From NCBI GenBank assembly GCA_031213475.1, contig JARUPZ010000026.1:6369785-6433784 (forward strand): a stretch of 64,000 nucleotides of DNA, read 5' to 3'. Under the pieces are notes generated by a model. That model saw only the letters and a program-made list of their open reading frames with translations. It ran no database searches and was not told where the DNA came from. Positions within the stretch are counted from its first letter, which is position 1. Each line of letters starts with the position of its first letter. Shown here one piece after another: positions 9,531 to 20,989 of the stretch. A program made the translations under genes and the position numbers. Origin of the DNA: Nereocystis luetkeana (lineage: Eukaryota; Sar; Phaeophyceae; Laminariales; Laminariaceae).

Positions 9531-9640
9531 ACCGCTATTTCTATCCAACTACCGGTATACACCAGTGAACCCAGTGTCCGTCCTGATCTCATATCCTAGA
9601 GAGATAGCTGGCACTCATTGTACGGTCACAGGTTTTGGGA
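9531..9640 (-). repeat. very diverged LINE-A 3' tip
   Basis: AAACCGCTATTTCTATCC, CCCAGTGTCCGTCCTGAT and CCTAGAGAGATA keep the order of the LINE-A end (complement). The alignment is by eye and weak. Confidence 0.4.
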
Positions 9641-9958
9641 TAGAAAAAAAAACTTACCAAAATAATCGCAAATAAATGAATGGGTAAATAAAGCAGCAAG
9701 TGAAAAGCTTACGTACCGGGTACGACGACAACACAGCAACACAAGGCAGACCAGGAAACAAATAAGAACAAACAGACCATAAAAGAGACAACATAACTAA
9801 CTATGAAATGGAACAAAGTACAAGAAGTGACGCAAATAAATCAGAAAGGCTCTTATAAAAAAAAACGAAAAACATACATGGTCGAGGGGAGCAGATAATC
9901 ATTGCACGGACGAGGCAACACGCAGTAAAGGAAGCTATAACCGCATAAAGACGGTGGC
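9641..9958. other. no recognisable feature, A-rich
   Basis: A-rich DNA with AAAACAAA runs and no coding or repeat match. Confidence 0.4.
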
Positions 9959-9968
9959 GGGAGGGGGG

Positions 9969-10018
<50 letters not shown>
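9959..10018. repeat. poly(G) tract
   Basis: Almost 60 G residues with one A interruption. Such tracts are prone to assembly and sequencing error, so its length should be treated as approximate. Confidence 0.85.
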
Positions 10019-10020
<2 letters not shown>

Positions 10021-10258
10021 AACAGAGAAACAAGTGAAGAAGCAAAGAAGAGAGACGAGAAAATAAAAGAGAAAATCGTACTCAAGGCAGTGATAGCAAC
10101 ATGGGCTCCCGTCTCGCGCTACCAACAAACCGATTCGGGGAACTTGCCACACCCTCTGCCGTCTCCTTCCAAGCCTCGTCAAAAAGCGGTGTCAAGTGTC
10201 AGTACTCCCGCTGTCGCGCACCCCCCATTGAACAACTCAACTGGAAACAAGCCAAACA

Positions 10259-10985
10259 CTATGAGTCAAGGGCTAGTCGAATCGATACCTCGCCACCCAA
10301 ATCTATCATTTCGTTTCTGCGTCCGTCGACAGCAGCTGTATCATCTCGGCTGCCCCGCCCCCTCCCTTTGTCGCCGCTCTTGGCATCCTGAGCTGCGTGG
10401 CGTAGCCAACCCCTCTCCGCCTTGCCCCTGTGCCACCTCGTCATGAGACAGTCCGCCGCTTCGATGACCCCCCGGTACCACCACTCTCCTTAGCCGCCCT
10501 TTGGCCATACCACCGTCTCTGCTCCGAACAGCAAAGGGGAAGTTTCCGTAGACCCCTTGGCGGCTTGAGGTCGTCTGCTAGACTTAAGAGCCTAGTTATT
10601 TCCTGGTCGGCCTGGTCTCGGGTTCTCCGCACCAGCCATCATCCCGAACATCACCCGACTGAGCAGCTGCTCACTGGTCGTCCGCTGTACGGCCCCCGCA
10701 TCGAGGAGGCGGCGTTTGCGGATGGTCGTCTCAACGCTCTCGTATTGTGTCTTCTTGAGGGCCTTGGCGCACGACAAGATGAGGTGGTCGGTGCGTTGTC
10801 TGCGCTGGGAGCCAATGATCACTGTGGGAGGAGTTTGTGGTGTGCCGTCGGTTAGTTAGGTGCACACATTTAGAGTGAATGGGGCATTCTCCATGTCGTA
10901 CAGCTCCCGTCCGAACCGATTAAAGCTTGCCCTCGCGTGTCGAATCCGCCGTTCGGTCTCTGTCATTGGGCCAGCGCTTGCGACG
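10259..10985 (-). pseudogene. LINE reverse-transcriptase C-terminal remnant (LINE-A-like)
   Basis: Read on the minus strand the fragments follow the order of the LINE-A C-terminus: RRIRHARASFNRFGRELYD just after the RT thumb, then SQRRQRTDHLILSCAKALK, VETTIRKRRLL, VMFGMMAGAENPRPGR, and finally MTRWHRGKAER with TAAVDGRR. These parallel residues at about 39970-40640 of the best LINE-A copy. Stops and frame changes break it (a stop follows the VMFGMMAG block), so it is a dead 5'-truncated copy. The divergence is larger than between the LINE-A copies at 31 and 40 kb. Confidence 0.7.
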
Positions 10986-10989
10986 ACAA

Positions 10990-11580
10990 GACCGCCCAGG
11001 TCAAATCAAATAGCACAAAGAACAGTCAGACACACATCACGGCTCGAACGATTTTCGCACCCCTCGAACAGGAAGAAAAAAGTCGAATCCTTCCACGATT
11101 AGCTACCAAACCCAATGGGACCGCATACGAAAATCAAAACGAAACAAAAACAAACTGAAACGAAATGAAGTAAAGCGAAATTAAATTAAATTAAATGGGA
11201 TTTTATTGGATTAAATTAAATAATTAAATTAAATAATGTTATATACTCCGGAGTATATTGTATTAAATTATACTAAATTATACTTCGAAGTATAAAATTA
11301 ACTTTAATGAACACATTAAATAGAAGCAAATGAGGCCACATATAATGCCCAGGAGAAACGAGGTACGCGCGCGAGCACAAAACAAACGAACGCAAAGAAA
11401 ATCGAAGCGAAAGCGAAAGAGCTAGACGGGACGAAAAAATATTGAGAAAAAAGGGAAACCATGAGACAAAAGCGAGAAAGACTAAAAAAGAAAAAGAGAA
11501 GAAGAAGGGGAAAGAGAAAAGTGGGGGATGGAGGCAGGAAAGGGTGTCCGGGTGTCCGCGTGGCCCTACGCTAGCTAGTT
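10990..11580. other. AT-rich spacer with (TTAAA)n-like run
   Basis: A purine-rich stretch and an AT-rich run of TTAAAT units. Two related 16-nt palindromes at 11242-11257 and 11279-11294 are described in the findings. No gene is seen. Confidence 0.5.
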
Positions 11581-11589
11581 ATGGCACTG

Positions 11590-12395
11590 GGAATGAACGC
11601 ATCATGACCATGAAGGCCATGCCCAATCGGCGAGCGTTTGGGAAGAGCGCCCCCCGTCCGCCCCCTCCGCCCCCCGCCCCTGCCCCCGTCCGCGTCCCCC
11701 CCCCCCCCCTGGGTGCATTGGTGTCCACGGTTCGAGGCGTAGTTGCAGCCGTCGCGTGCAACGCCCTTCTGCAGCGTTTTTCTTTGCAGCATGCCATCTC
11801 CGCACGTAAGCCTCGGGCCCGTCCTCGACCTCTCGAAACAATCTGTCGGCCTTCTTCGATGTGTCGCGCCCCTCTTCGGGCCTGGTGCCAAACTTCCCGA
11901 TGTCCCTTCGAAGGGCCCACTCCAATCCCTTTTCCTGTCCAAACGAGCAGCCCTTACCCCCCGGCCATCACCCCCACACATCGCCCTCTTCATCACGCGC
12001 TCCTCTCCCATGCGCACCACGACACCCGCAAACAACATCCTTCGTCCGCGCACGGTCACCTTAATGCTCTCGTAGTCTGTCTTGACAAGCGCGCGGGAGT
12101 ATACACCTGGTATGGTCTTCGCGCTTCCGCTTCCGCCAGCCGAGTCATCGGAGGAGCATCAAGTGATGCACCCGCCGCAGCCTGTCGTGGTCAGCTGGTT
12201 TCGGGTTCTCCGTGAGGCACCCGCACCGTATCGTCCTGACCAACTCAGCAATTTCACCTGCCGCACGTTCACTCGCATGCGCACACCCGGGCGGTCAAAG
12301 GTTTCCATATTTTACCGCCTGAAGCACGGCCACCCCCTCGGGATTCGACGCGTTTCCTCGATACTATGTAAGATCTCGGTTTGCGCTGATAGCCG
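11590..12395 (-). pseudogene. LINE-B C-terminal remnant
   Basis: The minus strand carries RRMLFAGVVVRMGEE, then VMKRAMCGG, then CFERSRTGPRLTCG in shifting frames. These parallel the LINE-B protein at 24618-25370 (RRRLLFAGFVTRMGEE, PKRVMFGEMVGG). Further up, GAGGAAACGCGTCGAATCC and TGACCGCCCGGGTGTGCGC match 24650-24730 almost exactly. Several frameshifts and a G-rich end show it is inactive. Confidence 0.7.
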
Positions 12396-12512
12396 CGCCC
12401 AAATGCACAAACTCGGTCGTTTGTTTTGAGCACCTGGCCGCCCGCAGCGGTGTTGAACCACGCCTTCTCCTCATCTTTCGTTTGCAGCCGCATCATCGCC
12501 GTCTTGGTCTCC

Positions 12513-13072
<560 letters not shown>

Positions 13073-13177
13073 TTACGGGGGTCCATAGTTAATAGGACCA
13101 AATATTGTTAGTAAAAATGGTTAAATATATAGGTTTTTATGTATACCATAGGTCCTGTTAACTATGGTCCACCGTAA
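13073..13177. mobile_element. R2 MITE inserted inside the (GTA)n array
   Basis: 105 bp from TTACGGGGG to CACCGTAA, flanked on both sides by TA and then GTA/TAG repeats. Removing the element and one TA restores an uninterrupted array, so the target and the TA duplication are unambiguous. Confidence 0.93.
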
Positions 13178-13215
13178 TAGTAGTAGTAGTAGTAGTAGTA
13201 GTAGGAGTAGTAGTG

Positions 13216-13285
<70 letters not shown>

Positions 13286-13334
13286 CAGTAGTAGTAGTAG
13301 TAGTAGTAGTAGCAGTAATAGTGGCTGTAGTAGT
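13178..13334. repeat. (GTA)n microsatellite, right part
   Basis: TAG repeats with scattered GGA, GTG and GCA variants, more interrupted than the left part. They end in AGCAGTAATAGTGG. Confidence 0.9.
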
Positions 13335-13499
13335 ACCGTACAGGGTCCTCATTTACCGGTATTTGAAAAAATCCTGTCGTTTTTTTCCAACGACGTCCCG
13401 AGTACAATGAAACTTCGCTTTCCCGACGGTCTGGAGTAGATAGAGCTCTAGCCGGAAGTAGGTACAAACGGAAGTTAGACATTGTGCACACGAAATCGC

Positions 13500-13585
13500 A
13501 CTTTTTGTTGTTTCTGTGGTTCTCTTCTTTTGAAGTGCTCTTGAGTGATCAACGTTGAAGCTCATGCTACGTACACATTGTCGGG
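13500..13585 (+). repeat. LINE-C 3' tip
   Basis: TGAGTGATCAACGTTGAAG, CTCATGCTACG and ACATTGTCGGGTGGCC match the terminal part of LINE-C (28020-28075). Confidence 0.6.
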
Positions 13586-13671
13586 TGGCCAGGGTAATAA
13601 AATTTTTTTTAAACCCAAGTTATACGAGTACCTGGTTATCATATTTTATCGATTCAGTGTTGTTTTCAGTA

Positions 13672-14174
13672 AGGCCACTTCTTATGCAGTCGGATTTGCA
13701 GTCAGTTGGAAATGGTGCCATCAGCACGTTCGCACGAGCTTTTGCTCCGAAAATCTGCGAAACTGCTGTTTCTCGCCTCAGAATGACTTGGACTTTTCTC
13801 CAAGACCTATCTAGAGCTGTTTCCCGCTTCTCCATGCGCCCAGTTGCAGGAAATCACCTTAGGTACGTTTCCGATCCAACTGGGTCAAATACGATTACGA
13901 TCGGGCATCGGATCGGAAAAAACGTTTTTTCCGATCCAATCGGGGGTTGTAATCGTATTTGACCCAGTTGGATCGGGAAAGTACCGGAGGTGATTTCCTA
14001 CAACTGGGCACCTGGAGAAGCGGAAAACAGCTCTAGATAAGTCTTGGAGAAAAGTCCAAGTCATTCTGAGGCAAGAAACCGCAGTTTCGCACATTTTTGG
14101 GGCAAAGCTCGTGCGAACGTGCCGATAGCACCAGTTCCAACTGACTGCAAATCCGACTGCATAAGAAGTGGCCT
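13672..14174. mobile_element. 503-bp foldback (near-perfect inverted repeat)
   Basis: Two arms of about 251 bp meet at AAAAAACGTTTTTT (centre 13923/13924) with no spacer. The outer ends are AGGCCACTTCTTATGC and its complement. Arm identity by eye is around 90 percent, with scattered substitutions, so the palindrome is not an assembly mirror. No coding frame is shared by the arms and no clear target duplication is visible. Confidence 0.88.
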
Positions 14175-14437
14175 AAGGATTCCAAATGGACAAATATCAA
14201 TATATATACTAGCTTAGAAAAACATTATATTGTAGATGCCATATGGAAATGCTTGTCGCGGAGAATTGGGATGATAAGCTACACGATCATCATACTATTA
14301 ATACTCGTTTTGACAAAAAAAAGGTTGATGCTGGACGGAGCTGAAAAAAAAACATTCCTTACCGCTTTCGGTTTTCCGGTAAGGAAACAAAAAAATACCT
14401 TCGTCCAGAATAAAGATTTTTGGGCCAGCATCACGTA
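14175..14437. other. no recognisable feature
   Basis: AT-rich spacer between the foldback and the LTR element. It includes an inverted GGTAAGGAA / TTCCTTACC pair near 14355-14390. Confidence 0.4.
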
Positions 14438-14754
14438 TGGTTGCTATGATATTGCATCAAGCCTTTAGTGAATTTGAAACGGTCGGTAACTGCCTGGGTC
14501 CAGGTAGTAGGAAGGTTTTCGTGTTTTTGCAACATATACTTGGGAGGTGCATTTTAGATGGGAACCTACGGGGTTCCACGACAAGCAAAATCGAGCCCTT
14601 GGCTTTTAGTATTCTATCGTGCGGAAGGCAAATGGCTATTTTTCTCCTGCGTATTCCTAAGCTATCAAAACACGCGAGCGCATAACAACGAGAACCTGCT
14701 CAATACGCAAACCTGACAAGGGTTGCTTTGTGTCCCGTCCTAAATAACCTCACA
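14438..14754 (+). repeat. 5' LTR of LTR element 2
   Basis: It aligns with 16598-16894: TACTTGGGAGG, CCTTGGCTTTTAG, AACAACGAGAACCTGC, CAAACCTGACAAGGGTT, TGTGTCCCGTC. The end at CCTCACA is set by the primer binding site two bases further on. The start at TGGTTGCTATG is estimated from alignment to the other LTRs. Confidence 0.7.
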
Positions 14755-14756
14755 TT

Positions 14757-14773
14757 TGGCGTCGACGGCGGGG
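14757..14773 (+). other. primer binding site of LTR element 2
   Basis: TGGCGTCGACGGCGGGG starts two bases after the LTR and matches the first bases of the primer site at 55672, which is complementary to a tRNA 3' end. Confidence 0.65.
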
Positions 14774-16597
14774 TTTTTCTGATTTTTCCGCGATTCTCGG
14801 GTAGTCGGGCCACGTATGATGTGAGGTTTGACGACGTTTGTGCTCCTCGGAGGAGAATGATTCGTCGCTCATGCATCTGCCGCCGTCACCGCCGTTGATC
14901 GCCGTCCCGGCCGTGGGGGCTACCACCGGCACCGCCTTCGCTTTGATTTTTACCGTACGTTCTGAGGGTGGCACGGACTCTGCAGAAGCTCCCGCTGCCC
15001 GCGACAGCTGCCGGTCAGCATGCTCCTTCCCCGACGAGAAAATCAACAGGTAGCCGATTGCGCCGCGATATACCTGATCCCCGCCGCTCTCTCCCCTTTG
15101 CCGCCTCGCAACCCAGCGCTTCCGACGGCCTCGGTGCAATCGAGCCAGTGAGAAATTCCCTTTTGAAATTCCGTCCCCGCCCGGCGTCCCGTCCGCCTGG
15201 CTTCCAGTCCTCCACAACGATCGGATTGGATGCCCTTGGCACCGCTGCTGAGTTGCAGCTCGGTGATTCCTCAGCGCATTTGTTTGAGCACCGGCTGGGC
15301 GCGGGAGCAACAAGCCGCGCCCACGTGCCACGCCGCCATGCGCTACATGGTTCTTGGCTGGCCGACAGCCCCGCCGACCGACTTTCCGTCGTGTTTTCCT
15401 TCGCATCAACGCCCTCCCTTCCCCGCTGGTCCTCAGGAGCTCGCTGGCAGAGGACGACTGCACGCCACCGACGACGGCATCGTCCTGCCCGTCCGTAAGC
15501 CAGCTCCACCCAGCCCGGCGCCTTACTCGAGGCGCCCGGTGGGGCGCGCGGCTTGTTCATTGAACACCGAGCATTTTCTGGCGCCCAGCCATGGCTACGC
15601 ACCGTACGCCGATTGGTTTCGCCGCAATGATTTCCAATGGGGCTCCCTTTAAGTGCAAGATCGACGACGGTTTGTCGCGACTAGAGGAAATCAGCGCGAG
15701 TACGGCTACGGCTGGGATATGTGTCGTTGGATTGTTTTGGATGACCCAGGACCAATCAACTTTTCTCTTTCTCCGGCGCGCTACACGACTCGAATGGAAG
15801 CTGTGCGAGGGTACTAGTGTCTTCCACGCTTTGAATGGGAGCTGTACAAGGGTACTAGTGTCTGCAGGTACACTTGGCTTACGCGTTTGCACGGGGGCTC
15901 CAACGTAACGTACATGATTTTCGAGGTGCAGCCGTGGGCGGCTGACTTTCCGAACGCCGCTGCGCTCGATAGTTTGCTGTTTCGCTGAATTTTGGCGGTC
16001 GGAATTTTCTCTTAGGTTCTCCTTTGGCTACTTCAGAGTTTTTGGGACAGGGTTGGGGTGGCTATTTCGTATTTGGTCTTACCTACCCCCCCCCCCCGCT
16101 CAGTGCCGGGGCTGGTCTGGGTAATCGGGCCACTCAATAATGGCACAGGACACGTTTCCGGAGTTTTTGGGCCGGGCTTGGGTGTGCTTCTTGCTCGTTT
16201 CATCCTTCCTCCCCCCCCCGCTCAGTGCCGCGGTTTGTCTGGGCAATCGGGCCACTCATTTTTGTCACGGGACAGTCGATTTTTCATGATATTTCATTTT
16301 TCGGCCTGCCAATCCCCCTCCGCTTTTGCGTTCAACCTATCGCTTTTCCGCCGACACAGGCTTGCCCACCCCCCCCCTTATTTGCTGGCGATATGCAACG
16401 GTGGTCTTCGTTGGCGTTTCTCCAGTCCGCTACGGATAAGCCTCGTTGGTTTGCTAGTTCCTAAGCATTTCTTCTTGGCTTTGCTGCCTCGCTCTCCAGA
16501 GGTGTGGGAGTGAGCTTTGAGGGGTCGTACCTTCGTAGAACCTGGTTTCCGTTAACTTCCCGTAATGTTGCACGTACGGCTCATCGGAGCGGGCTAG
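14774..16597 (+). pseudogene. internally deleted gypsy-type element interior
   Basis: The interior joins three separate blocks of the 55.4-63.2 kb element. Up to about 15560 it matches 59250-60440 (Pro/Ala-rich linker and the region before the integrase zinc finger). After about 15570 it matches 62005-62345 (C-terminal tail). From about 16075 it matches the 3' untranslated part near 62540. Gag, protease, reverse transcriptase, RNase H and integrase are all missing. A segment of about 125 bp is repeated in tandem at 16080-16260 (GCTCAGTGCCG...CGGGCCACTCA). Stops occur in all frames. It keeps LTRs and a primer site, so it resembles a non-autonomous derivative. Confidence 0.75.
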
Positions 16598-16894
16598 TGT
16601 TGTTACGGTATTGCCTTGAATGACTTTGAAGCGGCCGGTAATCACCTGTTGGTGTGCAGGTATTTGGAACGCATTTGTCATACTTGGGAGGCGTATCTTT
16701 AGATGGGAAACCAAGGGATTTCAGGGCTACAATCAACCGAGCTCTCGGCTTTTAAGCCTTCCATCGTACGGAAAGGAATTAGGTGCTCTTCTCCTGTCTC
16801 TCAATCAGGCCCCACACGTGAGGAACAACGAGAACCTGCACAGTAAGCAAACCTGACAAGGGTTACTCTGTGTCCCGTCGTCATTAACCTCACA
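16598..16894 (+). repeat. 3' LTR of LTR element 2
   Basis: Begins TGTTGTTACGGTATTGCC after a purine-rich GGAGCGGGCTAG and ends ATTAACCTCACA. It pairs with 14438-14754. Confidence 0.75.
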
Positions 16895-17209
16895 CGATCG
16901 CAACTATTCTTCGACCCAAGGGACACAACATTGAGTCTAGAATGTGTGTTTTTTAGCCTTCCGGGGGAAAACTATATCTTCATAGTTGGTCAATTGGAAT
17001 CTTTATAGAGAAAAACTACTTAAGGATGGCATTAATGCGATAAAAAATATCTAAAAAACAACTTCCGTGAACACAAGTTTCATTTTTACTCAGAGCATCG
17101 TTGGAAAAAAAACGGCGGGTGCATTGCTGTTTGTACCCTGGTAGTTTTTTTCAATATTAACAATCGTCAGCACCTACAAAAAAAACAGGGCGTTCATAAA
17201 TTGACCCCT
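16895..17209. other. no recognisable feature
   Basis: AT-rich DNA without repeat or coding signal. Confidence 0.4.
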
Positions 17210-17228
17210 GTAGTAGTAGTAGTAGTAT

Positions 17229-17266
<38 letters not shown>

Positions 17267-17292
17267 CTAGTAGCAGCAGCAGCAGCAGTAGC

Positions 17293-17339
<47 letters not shown>

Positions 17340-17354
17340 AAATAGTAGTAGAAA

Positions 17355-17396
<42 letters not shown>

Positions 17397-17412
17397 CAGT
17401 GGTAGTAGTATA
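17210..17412. repeat. (TAG)n microsatellite
   Basis: TAG/GTA repeats with GCA and GAAATA interruptions. It is the same unit as the array at 12.5-13.3 kb. Confidence 0.9.
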
Positions 17413-17489
17413 GTTTTCAACGTATCATGGGATAAACATAAGTACGATAATGTCGAGATTGGCTGTAAACAAGCGAAAGGTGTTTCTGA

Positions 17490-17700
17490 TGTTAGGTTTT
17501 GAACCGTTTTCGAGCTATGTAGATCCCAACTAGGCCCACCAGACGGTGCTCTGTTCTCCCTGTTCATGCGTCACCTTGCTCGCCCCTCCCGACTCTGCCG
17601 GGGGTGGCCTCGGCCGTGGTCGCGTTGTGTCCCGGCGGAGGGAGTGTTATTTCCCCCCCCCTGAGAAATAAGCGTCCCGATCTCAATTGTCTACTCGTAC
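17490..17700 (-). repeat. dispersed repeat R8
   Basis: The complement (GCCGGGACACAACGCG, ACCCCCGGCAGAGTCGGG, GAGCAAGGTGACGC) matches 28565-28740. No function is known. Confidence 0.65.
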
Positions 17701-19744
17701 ACATAGACACAAATCAGTCTGGGTCTGAACGCAAGAGAAGTGGGTGGTTCAGTAGATTACTTTTTTTTCCTTTTGCTTTGAGGTCGATGTTTCAAATCCT
17801 GTAAAACATTTTTTGTGTGCTTATTGTGTGGGTGCCGTTGTGAGCGTTTTTTCTTTCCCATTTTGTGTTTCTTTTGGCGCCATGTAGTTGCTGTGCTGCT
17901 GCTGTTGCTCTGTCTGTTGTTGGCAGTAATGTTATTTCTTGGCACATACAATACGAGCAGGTATGCTATAGATGTTCGAACGCACAATGTATCGTACTAA
18001 TAGTAGTGCTGTTGCTGCTGTCGGACGAACAAAGGTCAGCAAGTAACAACCGAATAGTGGCCCAAAGGAGAAAACGGCAGAGGAACTAGATGAGAGCGAT
18101 ATCGCATGGAGCTATGCGAAACGGTTTAGGTCTGCTTTCCGCGTTGCGCCGTGGTCAACTTTATGTAACACGTTTGTTTTTCATCAATAAAGACACAATG
18201 CTGCAGTTACACAATTGTGCCGGGTGGCAAAGTGTGTGCCTAAATGGCACCATTTGTTGTTGGTTCATTGAATCTGATCCCAGGGTTTTACTTCTCATCA
18301 ATCAAACATGACCTGCATTTTAAGCACGCCTTGGCTGCTGTTGTCGCATTTACGGCCTCGATTTTCCTGTGTCCTCGGTCACCACGGGCATGCGCGGAGC
18401 CAAGGTGGCTGCCCGCCGCGGCGAAGCTCCCCTTGTAACATACATAGTATAGCTACTTAACTACTACTGTTATTACTACTTGCCTGGAATACTATAGGCG
18501 CGGACGATGATGACAATGATCCTACTAATTTGTAACGTAGTCGCTTTTTTCAACACCGTGCACGGGCGATGATGACGATGGTGGTCCTAATAATTTGTAA
18601 TGCCGCCGCATCTTCCAATACCGTGCCGACCATTACCACCGAAGTGTCCTCTTGTTGCCGAATAAATTTACCTAAAGCCGCATTCAACTGTCAACCTCGT
18701 TCCGATCGTTGTCGATCTATACAAACTCTCGATTTACCGAAGAAATTTCGCCGTTTTCCAATCCGAGATCGTTACCGCGCGTAACCTTGTGTAAAACAAT
18801 AATAGTTGCCTGGTCACCATCATCACAGTCGCCGACCCACAAAGTCATACCGGTACGTATTGCATGTTTTGTCTGACTGCAGACTGCAGCGAACGCAAAA
18901 AAAAAAGCGAAGGTGTAAATAACGCGAAGTACATACAACAACAAGCAGATATATACAGTATAGATAGGCCAACCAGTGAAAACACACCTGTCCGGAGCGG
19001 GCCTCAGATTCTTATGTGTAGGTCTGACGCGACACCACTTTCTTTCCTATGTCCGGTTTATTATCGTACAGAGAGCATGAAACGGGATTTTTTTTATACG
19101 TGTACTTGGTATAAACGAGTATTTTCTTCTTGGTGGCGAGTATTCCTAAAAGGCGCCCCCCTGCTTCGAATACTCCGAGGTGCGGAGAGCGCTGGCAGCC
19201 GAAACGAAAACTGCCGCCAGCAGCCACGACCAACCGACCACTACGTATGTATGTGTGGGTGTGCGATTCATCCGTCGACGCGCTATCCGCGCCTGGTACA
19301 CACATATGTCTCATTGCAGGTTGGCCTGGAAGTAGCTCATTCTTCTTTGGGTCGCCTAAACGGGCTCACCACGGCGGGGGAAATTTGCTTATTTCTGTCC
19401 AGAACGCGACAACTGTGTGTTCGTAATCCTCTCTTATTCGGGAACAGCTTTTACTAATAGCTGTTTGTTTCGTTCAGGTGTAGAATGTAAACGCTCTACA
19501 ACAACGAAACAGCCAAACATCAAGTCTTGCTTTGTATCAACTTCAGGCCGGAGGCGGGTGGAGAAAGTCAACGTTGCAGTAGATGATGTACCAGGTTGCT
19601 TGTGTGTGATCGCGTATACTATAATGCCATAAGCCTCTTGGGTGCTATCCCAATGGGTTCTGTTCTTCGCGTTATCTCGTATACACCACCAGTACTTTTA
19701 TATCAACATGGTATTTCTTAGGATCGAAGCCACTTGTTGTTTTT
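17701..19744. other. about 2 kb with no recognised feature
   Basis: Frames are short and carry no motif. A GC-rich patch at 18375-18440 encodes a short basic peptide (MRGAKVAARRGEAPL) but lacks supporting splice or domain signals. Microsatellites are absent. Confidence 0.4.
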
Positions 19745-19747
19745 TTT

Positions 19748-20040
19748 TTGCTTTTATTTATCATCTCATTCATTAATGCTCGCCCTTCTTTTTCCCTTTT
19801 TCCCTCTTTAGTCGTAACTCAGATCCGAAAATCACTTGCAGGCTCTTCTCCCCCGCACATGAGTACACCCCCCCTTCAACTACGACTTATGCCTTTGAAG
19901 GCGTTTTTGTCGCGAGAAGGGTGCAGCGCTTCTTCCCTCGTCGACTCGCGTCGATATGCTTACCCAAACTAGGCGCTCTGCTCGTAGAATCGAATCCGGG
20001 ACACCAGCCCTGAGGCTAACCACTAGAACACCGGGGCTTC
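19748..20040 (-). repeat. old, diverged SINE R4 copy
   Basis: It keeps GTAACTCAGATCCG, GCAGGCTCTTCT, GTCGCGAGAAG and TCGTCGACTCGCGTCG in R4 order. It then ends in a tRNA-like head (complement GCCCCGGTGTTCTAGTGG, then ATTCGATTC). It is more diverged than the other copies. Confidence 0.6.
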
Positions 20041-20049
20041 GATGGATGT

Positions 20050-20580
20050 ATGAAACGCTAGAGACTCAGCTCTCGTTGCAGCGACGTGCGTCGTGATTTA
20101 TCACGTTCATGTGCGGCGATGCCCGAACCAGTGCCGCGCGGAGGGTTACCTGTATAAGCAGGGATTGAGCTGCCGAAAGACTCGTTGTCGTAACACTGGA
20201 GGTTTTGATGACAGGTTCCCAAAATGGGAACGCCTTCCTATCCTTGCAGATTGTCCTAAAAACGTAGCGTGGCTCTAACAGTGTTTACTCAACGCTACCC
20301 AAAGATAAGTATCAAAGTCGAACCATCTGTCCATCACTCAAACGATATGCCCACCGATCGCGTGTCAACCTGTCGTGCAGAAGTATCGCCCACAAAACGC
20401 TTGATACCTCGTTCACTACCCGCTTGGCCTGTCCTAACAACTAGGACACTGGAAAGCTGAGGGATTGTGGTCCTCCTGGTTATTGGAGGAGCAAGCTTGA
20501 AAAACGTTCGAATCCCCATCAACGGACTCAAGAGAGCGAAGTGGTCCGAGGGCTCACGCTATTTCAGCAAGGTGAACCTG
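20050..20580 (+). repeat. diverged direct repeat, left copy
   Basis: ACCAGTGCCGCGCGGAGG, AAAATGGGAACGCC, GTGTTTACTCAACGC and GTATCGCCCACAAA recur in the same order at 20990-21500. The function is unknown. Because the copies are direct and about 0.9 kb apart they could be decayed long terminal repeats. Confidence 0.55.
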
Positions 20581-20989
20581 GGGAGATCATCACGCACCAC
20601 AGTCAAGGGGTGAATGAACCGATATTGGGGTGGCTTCATGAAGTGTTGACCGAGGTGTGAAAGTCGTGGGGAGCATGGTAGGAGGAGAATTAAGTGTCAG
20701 ATGGTCGGATGCTACACTCGGGGGACGTGCAAGGGCCATTCTTCTCACCATCCAAAGTCAGCACCGTCGAAGGGGGTGCGGAACTACGGAGGCGTGCTTT
20801 GATTACCAAAGTCCTAGTTTGACGCCGACTCTCACAGTCGTCGGGTTGGGAGTGTGGACAAAACGGAGGATCAGTTGTTTCATCGGAATACCGTTTGGGG
20901 ACTATTGAATTGACCGGGCGCCGAGGAAGAACCGAATACCTCTTGGATGGAAGGCGCATGCTGCTACCGAGACGTGACCGGGATACCCG

